NCBI RefSeq assembly: GCF_003014655.1
Contig: NZ_PYAT01000016.1
Location: forward strand, 1 to 53,981
DNA from: Planomicrobium soli
GTDB lineage: Bacteria; Bacillota; Bacilli; Bacillales_A; Planococcaceae
Length of the DNA stretch: 53,981 bases
Direction: 5' to 3'
Under the pieces are notes generated by a model, which was given only the letters and a program-made list of their open reading frames with translations, had not been told where the DNA came from and did not search any database. This document shows positions 1 to 7,926 of this stretch, one piece after another (the stretch's first letter is position 1; every line of letters starts with the position of its first letter). Position numbers and translations under genes: made by a program.

Positions 1-74
1 TGGTCGTGGGGGATGACAAGATCATAAAGGGCGGCATAAGGACTGGGTTTCATGGACGGTCTGTCTGGCATCAT
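1..74 (-). CDS. IS1182-family transposase, N-terminal fragment cut by the window edge
   Basis: Read on the minus strand from base 74, the frame begins MMPDRPSMKPSPY and continues into YDLVIPHDH before leaving the window. This resembles the conserved start of IS1182-family (DDE) transposases, where a Y-x-x-L-Y-D-L-V-I-P motif precedes the catalytic region. A good ribosome binding site (AAGGAGGG) lies about 7 bases upstream. Only about 24 codons are visible, so intactness of the gene cannot be judged. The identical fragment at the right end supports the call. Confidence 0.75.
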   Translation of the reverse strand, partial: MMPDRPSMKPSPYAALYDLVIPHD

Positions 75-112
75 GGTTATCCCTCCTTGAAGTTAGAACC
101 AGTATACAACAA

Positions 113-154
113 AAAAAGCACCAAATTTCTAAAATCAGAAATTCGATGCTTTTT
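113..154. terminator. Subterminal hairpin of the IS, bidirectional terminator-like
   Basis: Two arms of about 18 bases (113-130 and 137-154) pair with two mismatches around a 6-base loop, and are A/T-rich on both outer edges so that U-runs follow on either strand. It lies between the IS tip and the transposase start. A hairpin here would block transcription entering the transposase gene from the chromosome. The role is inference; the structure is visible in both copies. Confidence 0.6.
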
Positions 155-196
155 CTTAGGGTTTTTCAGTGGCCTCGTACTCCGGATGCCCTTTTT

Positions 197-904
197 TCAA
201 TGCTCATATATCATTTTTCGTGTCATGCCGCCATCAATGGTCAAGCATTCGCCTGTGATAAATGAATTGCGCGGATCACTCAAGAAGAGGCAGGCACGAG
301 CAATATCATCCACTTCGCCGACACGGCCGCTCCAATGTTGGCTGTGGTCAATATTCCGCAATTCTCCTGTCTCGCCAGTATGGATCCAGCCAGGAGCGAT
401 GGAATTCACCCGGATCTTTTTCTCGCTTAAGGTTGCGGCCAGTGAATGAGTCAATGCGTAAATCCCGCCTTTTGAAGCGGAATATGTTTCTGTGTTCGGC
501 TCGGACATAAATGCTCTGGTCGAAGCCATATTAACGATCGAACGTATTTCGCCGGTCATGTACCGAGCCGCTTCGCGACTGCAGATAAAAACGCTTTTTA
601 AATTGGTATTTAAAACACGATCCCAATCTGACTCTTCAATTTCCCATATAGACTTGAATTCTGAGACTCCTGCGTTATTGATTAAAGCATGGATTTCTCC
701 GTAATCCCTATGGATTTGGGCAAATACCTCTGTTACTTGGCTAAAGTCGCCTACATCACATTGCCTGGAGTCAACCCCTTCAAGAGTAAACTTTTCTAGA
801 TCCAGTCCGATAACACGGGCTTTTTCAGACACGAAATGCTTGGCGATACTTTTTCCGATACCGTTTGCTGCTCCTGTAACAATAATTGTTTTGCCAGTGA
901 ACAT
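197..904 (-). CDS. SDR-family NAD(P)-dependent oxidoreductase
   Basis: This 235-residue protein is a classical short-chain dehydrogenase/reductase of normal length. The Rossmann cofactor motif TGAANGIG is at residues 10-17, the NNAG motif at 76-79, and the catalytic Ser128, Tyr141 and Lys145 (YSASK) are all present, followed by PGW at 171-173. The acidic residue at the end of the second strand (D35) hints at NAD rather than NADP preference, which is inference. The substrate cannot be read from the sequence. The ATG at 902-904 follows a strong ribosome binding site (GGAAGGAG). It stands alone, divergent from hpf, with the IS inserted about 20 bases past its stop codon. Confidence 0.9.
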   Translation of the reverse strand: MFTGKTIIVTGAANGIGKSIAKHFVSEKARVIGLDLEKFTLEGVDSRQCDVGDFSQVTEVFAQIHRDYGEIHALINNAGVSEFKSIWEIEESDWDRVLNTNLKSVFICSREAARYMTGEIRSIVNMASTRAFMSEPNTETYSASKGGIYALTHSLAATLSEKKIRVNSIAPGWIHTGETGELRNIDHSQHWSGRVGEVDDIARACLFLSDPRNSFITGECLTIDGGMTRKMIYEH

Positions 905-962
905 TAGATCAACTCCTTCCGTTTAGTTTACCTGAATTATCATACTACAAAACTTTTTTTAC

Positions 963-988
963 GTTTTAAGGAGGAGGAGAAAGGGAAG
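963..988 (+). promoter_or_regulatory. Candidate sigma-B-type promoter of hpf
   Basis: GTTTTA (963-968) and GGGAAG (983-988) are separated by 14 bases, resembling the sigma-B consensus GTTTAA-N12-15-GGGTAT. The hpf homologue of Bacillus subtilis (yvyD) is known to belong to the general stress regulon, which raises plausibility. The -10 matches only 4 of 6 positions. Confidence 0.4.
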
Positions 989-1029
989 ATATAGAACTGT
1001 ATAGATAGATACAAGAAGGAGGAGTTAAG

Positions 1030-1599
1030 ATGCTACAATTCAATATTAAGGCAGACAACGTAGAAGCAACTCCAGCAGTGCGTGACTACATTGAAAAAAA
1101 AATTAGCAAAATTGAACGTTACTTCCCGGAAGGTACAAACTCAACAGCGATGGTTTACTTAAAAGCGATCAACCATAGCCAAACAAAAGTGGAAGTTACG
1201 ATACCAATGAAAAACTTAACCTTACGGGGTGAAGAAAGCCATATAGAATTATATGCAGCAGTAGATTTGATTGTAAGCAAATTAGAGCGGCAAATACGTA
1301 AATATAAAACGAAAGTGAACCGCAAATTCCGCGACCGTGATGGCATCGGGGTTGCATTTGCAGCAGCAGAAAACGATTTGAGAAACCAGCAGGAAGAATC
1401 GGAAGAAGAAGATGATCTGACGATTGTCCGCACAAAACAATTCGATCTAAAACCGATGGATGAAGAAGAAGCGGTATTGCAGATGAATATGTTAGGCCAC
1501 GATTTCTTCGTATTTACGGATGCAGAATCGAACGGCACAAACATCGTCTATAAACGCAAAGACGGAAGCTATGGTTTGATTGAAACAAGCTCTTCTTAA
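1030..1599 (+). CDS. hpf: Ribosome hibernation promoting factor, long form
   Basis: This 189-residue protein is a long-form HPF. The N-terminal S30EA/RaiA domain (about 1-97) binds the 30S decoding region, an acidic linker (residues 116-130, rich in E and D) follows, and the C-terminal domain (about 131-189, with the LKPMDEEEAVLQMNMLGHDFF segment that mediates dimerisation) joins two ribosomes into inactive 100S particles in stationary phase. The start has an excellent ribosome binding site (AAGGAGG). It is monocistronic with its own terminator and lies immediately upstream of secA, as in Bacillus subtilis. A sigma-B-like promoter is seen upstream, so stress or starvation control is likely. 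Confidence 0.96.
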   Translation: MLQFNIKADNVEATPAVRDYIEKKISKIERYFPEGTNSTAMVYLKAINHSQTKVEVTIPMKNLTLRGEESHIELYAAVDLIVSKLERQIRKYKTKVNRKFRDRDGIGVAFAAAENDLRNQQEESEEEDDLTIVRTKQFDLKPMDEEEAVLQMNMLGHDFFVFTDAESNGTNIVYKRKDGSYGLIETSSS

Positions 1600-1610
1600 C
1601 CGATGAATAA

Positions 1611-1640
1611 AAAGCCTCTCATGACGAGAGGCTTTTTTTG
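1611..1640 (+). terminator. Rho-independent terminator of hpf
   Basis: Perfect 10-bp stem (AAAGCCTCTC / GAGAGGCTTT) with a 5-base loop, followed by a run of seven T, 12 bases after the hpf stop codon. Confidence 0.92.
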
Positions 1641-1778
1641 TTTGCCTCTGAATATAGCGCTATACCATGCAATTAAACCCGTTCGGATATTTGCACCCAT
1701 GTATTCTCAGTGTTAAAATAAGAAGTGAGATTTTTGAAAAGACTAAACGCATAAGGGAATTAGGGAATTTATAAAGCG

Positions 1779-1806
1779 TTGCGTTAATTAAAATTATTCT
1801 ATTATA
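1779..1806 (+). promoter_or_regulatory. Weak candidate promoter for secA
   Basis: TTGCGT at 1779-1784 lies upstream of an A/T-rich stretch with TATTAT at 1800-1805 (15-base spacing) or TTATAG one step later (17-base spacing). Neither is a good sigma-A match on its own; it is the best candidate in the 220-base gap between the hpf terminator and secA. Confidence 0.3.
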
Positions 1807-1860
1807 GCAAAGGCGATCCGGCGATTTTCAAGGCGGACACTATGCAAGGAGCGGTTATAA

Positions 1861-4380
1861 ATGCTTGGAGTATTGAACAAAGTATTCGATCCAAACAAAC
1901 GGGACTTGAAAAGATTTGAAAAAATGGCTGATCAAATAGAGGCGTTAGCTTCTGACTTTGCAGCTCTTTCTGATGAAGAGCTTCAAGGGAAAACGCCAGA
2001 CTTAATGGAGCGCTACCAAAAAGGTGAAACCCTTGATGCTTTGTTAGTAGAAGCGTTTGCTACAGTGCGCGAAGCTTCTAAACGGGTCCTAGGCATGTTC
2101 CCGTTCCGCGTCCAAATCATGGGTGCTATCTCCCTTCATGAAGGCAATATTTCCGAGATGAAAACAGGGGAAGGGAAAACCTTGACTTCTACTTTGTCGG
2201 TTTATTTGAACGCTTTATCAAAAAAAGGCGTACATGTTGTAACTGTCAATGAATACTTAGCGAGCCGGGATGCTGAAGAAATGGGCAAGCTGTTCAGATG
2301 GCTAGGGTTGTCTGTCGGCTTGAACCTGAATAGCCTAACAAAAGAAGAAAAGCGTGAAGCCTATGCTTCCGATATCACATATAGCACAAACAATGAACTA
2401 GGCTTTGATTACTTACGGGACAACATGGTTTTGTATAAGGAAGAGATGGTACAGCGTGAACTAAATTATGCTGTTATCGATGAAGTCGATTCAATCCTTA
2501 TTGATGAAGCGCGTACACCGCTGATCATTTCCGGCCAAGCTGCAAAAGCTGCACAGCTTTACATGCAAGCTAATGCATTTACGCGAGTTTTGACTAAAGA
2601 TACTGATTATACGTATGACGAGACGACTAAAGGAGTCATGTTAACGGAAGACGGCATTGAAAAAGTAGAGAAAGCTTTCGGGATCGAAAACTTGTTTGAC
2701 ATGAACCATGTACGCTTAAACCATGCAATCAACCAGGCACTGAAGGCGCAAGTGACGATGCACCGGGATGTTGATTATGTTGTCCAGGACGGCGAGGTTA
2801 TTATCGTCGATCAGTTTACAGGACGTTTGATGAAAGGCCGCCGCTATTCGGACGGTCTGCATCAGGCAATCGAGGCTAAAGAAGCTTTGGAAGTCCAAAA
2901 CGAATCCATGACGATGGCTACGATTACATTCCAAAACTATTTCCGTATGTACAAAAAGCTTTCCGGCATGACGGGGACAGCAAAGACTGAGGAAGAGGAA
3001 TTCCGCAATATTTATAATATGAACGTCATTTCCATCCCGACCAATAAACCGATTATCCGGGATGACCGGGTCGACTTGATTTATGCAACGATTGCCGGAA
3101 AATACAAGGCGGTGGGCGACGATATAGCGGAGCGCCATAAAAAAGGGCAACCGGTTTTGGTGGGGACAGTTGCTATTGAAACGTCCGAAATCATATCGGA
3201 TTATTTGACGAAAAAAGGCATCAAACATTCCGTATTGAACGCTAAAAACCATGCTTTTGAAGCAGAAATCATTTTGAATGCCGGCCAAAAAGGCGCCGTT
3301 ACAATTGCGACAAACATGGCTGGACGCGGTACAGATATCAAACTTGGCGAAGGTGTTAGAGAAGTCGGAGGCTTGGCTGTCCTTGGTACAGAGCGCCATG
3401 AGTCCCGCCGTATTGATAACCAGCTGCGCGGACGTTCTGGACGACAAGGGGACCCGGGCGTTACACAATTTTATCTTTCTCTGGAAGATGAATTGATGCG
3501 CCGTTTCGGCTCTGATGCAATGCGCAATATGATGGGCAAGTTAGGTATGGACGATTCCCAGCCGCTGCAATCGCGCATGGTTACCCGCTCGGTCGAATCC
3601 GCCCAAAAACGTGTGGAAGGCAATAACTTCGATGCACGGAAACGCTTGCTTCAATACGATGATGTATTGCGCCAACAGCGTGAAATTATTTACAAGGAAC
3701 GTATGGAAGTAATTGAAACCGATGATATGCGCGCTTTGGTAGAGAAGATGATTGACAGTACAGTCGATAGAATGGTTGCGGTTCACACTGCAGAAGAAAA
3801 GCAAGAAAATTGGCACTTGAAGTCTCTTGCTGATACGATTGCCGCTAATTTACTTCCGGAAAACACCATTACCGAAGCAGATTTGCAAAACAAATCACAA
3901 GAAGAAATTACAGAGTTAATTAAAACGAAAATAACAGCACATTACGATGAAAAAGAAGCGGAATTGACACCGGAACGCATGCGTGAATTCGAAAAAGTCG
4001 TTCTTCTACGTTCAATTGATTCTAAATGGATCGATCATATTGATGCGATGGACCAATTGCGCCAGGGAATTCACTTGCGCGCATATGGACAAACCGATCC
4101 GCTTCGTGAATACCAAAATGAAGGCTTTAATATGTTCGAAGCAATGGTTGAATCCATTGAAGAAGACGTAGCCAAATATGCTATGAAGGCGGAAATACGC
4201 AATAACCTGGAGCGCCAAGAAGTGGCGAAAGGACAAGCCATCAATCCAAAAGAAGATGGTCCGCCAGCTAAAAAGAAAAAAGAGCCTGCACGGAAGAGTG
4301 TCGAAATTGGACGAAATGATGCATGTCCTTGCGGCAGTGGCAAGAAGTATAAAAACTGCCACGGTGCAGCAGCGCTATAA
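1861..4380 (+). CDS. secA: Preprotein translocase ATPase SecA
   Basis: This 839-residue protein is full-length SecA, the motor that drives unfolded preproteins through the SecYEG channel. The Walker A loop MKTGEGKT is at residues 100-107 and the DEVD Walker B box at 207-210, followed by the highly conserved [13 protein letters not shown]. The second helicase half contains the arginine-finger region ([13 protein letters not shown]). The extreme C-terminus is a SEC-C zinc finger with Cys822, Cys824, Cys833 and His834, the site that contacts phospholipid or chaperones. A ribosome binding site (AAGGAG) precedes the ATG. It is followed 60 bases later by prfB, the usual neighbour in Bacillales, and the two are probably co-transcribed. 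Confidence 0.98.
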   Translation: MLGVLNKVFDPNKRDLKRFEKMADQIEALASDFAALSDEELQGKTPDLMERYQKGETLDALLVEAFATVREASKRVLGMFPFRVQIMGAISLHEGNISEMKTGEGKTLTSTLSVYLNALSKKGVHVVTVNEYLASRDAEEMGKLFRWLGLSVGLNLNSLTKEEKREAYASDITYSTNNELGFDYLRDNMVLYKEEMVQRELNYAVIDEVDSILIDEARTPLIISGQAAKAAQLYMQANAFTRVLTKDTDYTYDETTKGVMLTEDGIEKVEKAFGIENLFDMNHVRLNHAINQALKAQVTMHRDVDYVVQDGEVIIVDQFTGRLMKGRRYSDGLHQAIEAKEALEVQNESMTMATITFQNYFRMYKKLSGMTGTAKTEEEEFRNIYNMNVISIPTNKPIIRDDRVDLIYATIAGKYKAVGDDIAERHKKGQPVLVGTVAIETSEIISDYLTKKGIKHSVLNAKNHAFEAEIILNAGQKGAVTIATNMAGRGTDIKLGEGVREVGGLAVLGTERHESRRIDNQLRGRSGRQGDPGVTQFYLSLEDELMRRFGSDAMRNMMGKLGMDDSQPLQSRMVTRSVESAQKRVEGNNFDARKRLLQYDDVLRQQREIIYKERMEVIETDDMRALVEKMIDSTVDRMVAVHTAEEKQENWHLKSLADTIAANLLPENTITEADLQNKSQEEITELIKTKITAHYDEKEAELTPERMREFEKVVLLRSIDSKWIDHIDAMDQLRQGIHLRAYGQTDPLREYQNEGFNMFEAMVESIEEDVAKYAMKAEIRNNLERQEVAKGQAINPKEDGPPAKKKKEPARKSVEIGRNDACPCGSGKKYKNCHGAAAL

Positions 4381-4393
4381 GAAGCACGACAAG

Positions 4394-4416
4394 ACCGAAG
4401 AGCCAAGCTCTTCGGT
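4394..4416 (+). terminator. Stem-loop between secA and prfB
   Basis: A perfect 10-bp stem (ACCGAAGAGC / GCTCTTCGGT) with a 3-base loop lies 13 bases after the secA stop. The following tract GTTATTTT is a poor U-run, so partial termination or an RNA-processing/stability element is more likely than full termination. Confidence 0.55.
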
Positions 4417-4440
4417 GTTATTTTGAGGAGGAACATATAC

Positions 4441-5545
4441 ATGATGGATTTAGCAGATATCCGCAATGAGCTCGACAAATCAGCCAAGAAATTGGCGGAC
4501 TTCAGGGGGTCTCTTTGACTTAGAGAACAAAGAGGCGCGGATTCAGGAATTAGATGAAATGATGATCGACCCGGATTTTTGGAATAGCCAAGAAAAGGCT
4601 CAGGTAGTCATTTCCGAATTGAATGGATTGAAAGATATTGTAAATACGTACCACGGGTTCGTGGATACTCAGGAAAATTTAGAAATGACACTTGAACTTC
4701 TGCGGGAAGAACAGGATGAAGATTTGCATGAAGAACTGAGTACGGAAATGAAAACATTTGTATCTGAACTCAGTGATTATGAATTGCAAATGCTGTTAAG
4801 TGAACCGTATGACAAAAACAACGCCATTTTAGAATTGCACCCGGGAGCCGGTGGAACTGAGTCTCAAGACTGGTGCTCAATGCTATTGCGCATGTATACC
4901 CGCTGGGCTGAAAAACGCGGCTTTAAAGTAGAGACGCTTGACTACTTGGCAGGTGATGAAGCTGGAGTCAAGTCCGTCACACTTGGCATTAAAGGCCATA
5001 ACGCGTACGGCTACTTGAAAGCTGAAAAGGGCGTTCACCGACTTGTAAGAATTTCTCCTTTTGATTCATCTGGCCGTCGCCATACATCGTTCGTGTCATG
5101 TGAAGTCATGCCGGAATTCACTGGCGAAATTGAAATCGATATCCGCACGGAAGACTTGAAGATTGATACGTACCGGGCAAGTGGAGCTGGCGGACAGCAT
5201 ATCAATACAACCGACTCAGCGGTGCGGATTACGCATTTGCCTACGGGAGCTGTTGTCACGTGCCAACAAGAACGTTCGCAAATTAAAAACCGCGAAAAGG
5301 CTATGCAAATGCTAAAAGCAAAATTGTATGCTTTAAAGATAGAAGAGCAGGAAGCCCAATTGCTTGAAATCCGTGGTGAGCAAAAAGAAATCGGATGGGG
5401 AAGCCAAATCCGTTCTTACGTGTTCCATCCATACTCAATGGTAAAAGATCATCGCACCAATTATGAAACAGGCAATTTATCAGCGGTTATGGATGGGGAT
5501 ATTGATGGTTTCATCAATTCTCTTCTCCGCTCGAAAATGCAGTAA
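4441..5545 (+). CDS. prfB: Peptide chain release factor 2 with programmed +1 frameshift
   Basis: RF2 recognises UGA and UAA stop codons and triggers peptide release. The reading frame starts at ATG 4441 (ribosome binding site GAGGAGG), runs 25 codons to an in-frame TGA at 4516-4518, and continues in the +1 frame from GAC at 4517 to 5545, giving 367 residues. The slip site AGG-GGG-TCT-CTT-TGA-C contains the internal Shine-Dalgarno-like AGGGGG and the CTT slippery codon of the classic RF2 autoregulatory switch. The mature protein shows the SPF stop-codon anticodon tripeptide at residues 205-207 and the catalytic GGQ at 250-252. Reading only the zero frame would give a truncated peptide, so a naive annotation starting at 4466 is wrong. 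It follows secA closely. Confidence 0.97.
4504..4519 (+). promoter_or_regulatory. prfB: RF2 programmed +1 frameshift signal
   Basis: AGGGGG (SD-like stimulator) is spaced 3 bases from the CTT slippery codon directly before the in-frame TGA and a C, the arrangement known from bacterial prfB. Low RF2 lets the stalled ribosome slip +1 and complete RF2 synthesis. Confidence 0.97.
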
Positions 5546-5550
5546 TTTTT

Positions 5551-5585
5551 AAGACCCGAAGCACTAAGTGCTTCGGGTCTTTTTG
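5551..5585 (+). terminator. Rho-independent terminator of prfB
   Basis: A long stem (AAGACCCGAAGCACT paired with AGTGCTTCGGGTCTT) with almost no loop is followed by a T run, directly after the prfB stop codon. Confidence 0.93.
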
Positions 5586-5626
5586 TTTCCATTCTTTAAT
5601 ATAAGATTTGCTTTATCCGGATGAAG

Positions 5627-5655
5627 TTCACAAGAAGGCTGCCATTTGCTATACT
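5627..5655 (+). promoter_or_regulatory. Sigma-A promoter of the YitT-family gene
   Basis: TTCACA (5627-5632, 5/6 match to TTGACA) and TATACT (5650-5655, 5/6 match to TATAAT) are separated by exactly 17 bases, about 50 bases before the start codon. Confidence 0.7.
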
Positions 5656-5705
5656 CTGACAGGAATCATGTGTACTTACTTATACGGAAAGAGGCATCAT
5701 AAAAT

Positions 5706-6578
5706 ATGAAGAAAAAACAGGAACGCACCTACAACGAACCGCATCCAGTGTTATCTGCCATAAGAGATTATCTTGGCGTACTTATCGGATCCGCTATTGT
5801 TGCCATTTCCTTCAACGTGTTGCTGCTGCCTAATGAAGTGGCTTCGGGAGGCGTCAGCGGCATTAGTACGATCTTGAAAGGGCTGTTTGAATGGAAACCG
5901 GCTTTTGTCCAGTGGACATTCAATATCCCTCTGTTTATCGCTGGAGTCCTTCTTCTCGGCAGAAATTTTGGAATCAAAACAGCCGTAGGAACGATTTTTT
6001 TGCCATTTGTCGTGTTCCTGACAGAAACATGGGAACCGTGGACGTTAAATCCTTTGCTTGGCGCGTTGTTTGGCGGCATCATGGTCGGACTTGGACTAGG
6101 CATTGTATTTCGGGCAAAAGCTTCAACTGGCGGAACTGATTTGGCTGCGCAGATAATTACAAAGTATACCGGTCTCTCGCTGGGAACCAGTATTGCACTT
6201 ATTGATGGCTTTATCGTTTTGGCTGCGGCTTTTGTTTTTAATATTGAAAATGGGCTTTATGCATTGATTGGCCTGTTCGTTACGACAAAAACGATTGATC
6301 TTGTCCAAGTAGGGTTCGGCCGTTCCAAATTGGTTTATATTATTACTACCAAGCAAGTCGAAATCCGGGACGCTATCTATGAAGAAGTGGACCGGGGAGT
6401 TACAAAACTTACTGCAACCGGTGGCTATACAGATACCGAAAAACCGCTTCTGATGGTTGTCGTGCATCAAACAGAATTTACCCGATTAAAGCAATTGGTG
6501 AAATTAATTGACCCTTCTGCTTTTGTTATCGTTTCGGATGCATCGGAAGTTCTTGGCGAGGGTTTTAAACGTTCTTAA
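5706..6578 (+). CDS. YitT/YvjA-family membrane protein (DUF161 + DUF2179)
   Basis: This 290-residue integral membrane protein has five to six hydrophobic segments in its first 200 residues (for example about 22-40, 66-86, 90-107, 117-137 and 160-182), containing the glycine-rich SGGVSGI and ASTGGTDL motifs typical of the YitT family. A soluble DUF2179 domain fills about residues 205-285. No function is established for the family; a transporter role is a guess. It sits between prfB and cccB exactly where Bacillus subtilis has yvjA. It has its own sigma-A promoter and a start at ATG 5706. Confidence 0.88.
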   Translation: MKKKQERTYNEPHPVLSAIRDYLGVLIGSAIVAISFNVLLLPNEVASGGVSGISTILKGLFEWKPAFVQWTFNIPLFIAGVLLLGRNFGIKTAVGTIFLPFVVFLTETWEPWTLNPLLGALFGGIMVGLGLGIVFRAKASTGGTDLAAQIITKYTGLSLGTSIALIDGFIVLAAAFVFNIENGLYALIGLFVTTKTIDLVQVGFGRSKLVYIITTKQVEIRDAIYEEVDRGVTKLTATGGYTDTEKPLLMVVVHQTEFTRLKQLVKLIDPSAFVIVSDASEVLGEGFKRS

Positions 6579-6628
6579 ATTAGGTATACTTTAATTAACG
6601 TGAAAACATCTTGGAGGAGGCAGCATAC

Positions 6629-6976
6629 ATGAAAAGAGGAATACTCGCTTTAATGCTCGGCTCGGCACTTGCCTTGGGCGCTTGTGGAGGAAATGGCGAA
6701 ACGACAACAGAACCTGCACCTGCACCAACAGAAGGCGGCGGCTCTGGCTCATCTTCTGTTGACCCGGAACAAGTCGTCCAGCAAAATTGCATCTCTTGCC
6801 ATGGTGAAAATCTGGAAGGCGCAGGTAATTTTCCTGCATTAAATAATGTTGGTTCGCGTTTATCTCAAGAAGAAATCCGCAGTGTTATTGATAACGGTAA
6901 AGGTGCAATGCCTGCTGATATTATCGAAGGCGAAGAAGCAGACGCAGTGGCTGAATGGTTAGCAAGCAAAAAGTAA
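6629..6976 (+). CDS. cccB: Membrane-anchored cytochrome c-551 (lipoprotein)
   Basis: The true start is ATG 6629, preceded by GGAGGAGG; the in-frame TTG at 6611 lies inside the ribosome binding site and is rejected. The 115-residue protein has a lipoprotein signal with lipobox LGAC (lipid-modified Cys19), a flexible Thr/Pro/Gly/Ser linker (24-43), and a class I cytochrome c fold with the haem-binding CISCH at residues 54-58 and the probable axial Met94 in KGAMPAD. It would carry electrons on the outer face of the membrane towards a terminal oxidase. Size and location match CccB of Bacillus subtilis, which also lies between yvjA and ftsE. Confidence 0.93.
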   Translation: MKRGILALMLGSALALGACGGNGETTTEPAPAPTEGGGSGSSSVDPEQVVQQNCISCHGENLEGAGNFPALNNVGSRLSQEEIRSVIDNGKGAMPADIIEGEEADAVAEWLASKK

Positions 6977-7000
6977 ACCGGCTTAAGAGCCGGTTTTTCT
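6974..7000 (+). terminator. Rho-independent terminator of cccB
   Basis: AACCGGCTT / AGCCGGTT stem with a short loop followed by TTTTTCTT, beginning at the cccB stop codon. Confidence 0.85.
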
Positions 7001-7239
7001 TATGCAAAAAAATTCAAAAATTAGACACATAAACTGCATACTTAATAAAAATGTATGAAAAACAGAAATTAAAATTGTCTTTTATAGGGACTTTAGATAT
7101 AGATAAGCGAAAACCTTTTAAAATATTTGAAACACAACTGTAATACAAAAAAAGGTTTAAGGTGATATAATAAGTCAGTCGGAAATTTTAACGGAAATGC
7201 AAATTGGAGAAAATCCAATAAATATAGGTGGTTAAGTAA

Positions 7240-7926
7240 ATGATTCAAATGAAGAATGTTTATAAAAAATATCCGAATGGCATTGTCGCTCTCAACGGAT
7301 TGACTGTTGGAATAGAACAAGGTGAATTCGTATATGTGGTAGGTCCGAGCGGCGCGGGGAAATCAACATTCATCAAAATGATGTATCGTGAAGAACGCCC
7401 GACTTCAGGACAAATGCTGATAAATGGCGTAGATCTTGCTACGTTAAAAAATAAAAAAGTTCCATTGCTTCGCCGTCAAATCGGTGTTGTATTTCAGGAT
7501 TTCAAATTGCTTCCACGGCTGAATGTATACGAAAACGTCGCATTTGCTCTTGAAGTAATTGAAGAAACTCCAGAAAAGATCAGGAAACGGGTTATGGAAG
7601 TATTAGAATTGGTTGGATTAAAACATAAAGCACGGATGTTCCCGACAGAACTGTCAGGAGGGGAACAGCAACGGGTTTCCATTGCGCGTTCAATCGTCAA
7701 CAAACCTAAAGTAGTGATTGCAGACGAGCCTACTGGAAATCTGGATCCTGAAACATCTTGGGACATAATGGATTTGTTTGAACAAATCAATGCTACTGGA
7801 ACGACTATTTTAATGGCCACTCATAACCGTGAAGTGGTTAATAACAGAAGACATCGTGTAATTGCGATAGAAGGCGGCTTAATTGTTCGTGATGTAGCTG
7901 GAGGTGATTACGGCTATGAAGGCTAG
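7240..7926 (+). CDS. ftsE: Cell-division ABC transporter ATPase FtsE
   Basis: FtsE is the ATPase of the FtsEX complex, which transmits a cytoplasmic signal across the membrane to activate peptidoglycan hydrolases. The 228 residues carry Walker A GPSGAGKS (35-42), the Q-loop VFQDF (84-88), the ABC signature LSGGEQQR (138-145), Walker B VVIADEP (158-164) and the H-loop histidine (His195). Length is normal. The ATG is preceded by a GGTGG motif, a modest ribosome binding site. The 3' end overlaps ftsX by 11 bases, so the pair is translationally coupled. About 240 bases of A/T-rich DNA precede it; TATAAT within 7160-7170 may be a -10 but no good -35 was found. Confidence 0.97.
   Translation: MIQMKNVYKKYPNGIVALNGLTVGIEQGEFVYVVGPSGAGKSTFIKMMYREERPTSGQMLINGVDLATLKNKKVPLLRRQIGVVFQDFKLLPRLNVYENVAFALEVIEETPEKIRKRVMEVLELVGLKHKARMFPTELSGGEQQRVSIARSIVNKPKVVIADEPTGNLDPETSWDIMDLFEQINATGTTILMATHNREVVNNRRHRVIAIEGGLIVRDVAGGDYGYEG

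Larger units (their letters stand above)
1..176 (-). mobile_element. IS1182-type insertion sequence, left copy (5' end only)
   Basis: These 176 bp recur in inverted orientation at the right end of the window with a single mismatch (base 96). The segment holds the IS terminus (GAGGCCACTGAAAAACCC read on the minus strand from 176), a subterminal hairpin, a ribosome binding site and the first codons of a transposase running off the left edge. Similarity ends abruptly at 176, which defines the element boundary. The family call rests on the transposase N-terminus and is from memory. Confidence 0.85.

Noticed and set aside
6..449. Open frame of 147 codons at the left end
   Set aside because: It reads antisense through the IS end and into the SDR gene, with no ribosome binding site; its first part is simply the complement of the IS end that recurs at the right edge.
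2716..3468. Antisense frame of 250 codons inside secA
   Set aside because: Shadow of the secA coding strand; cysteine- and histidine-rich composition, no ribosome binding site.
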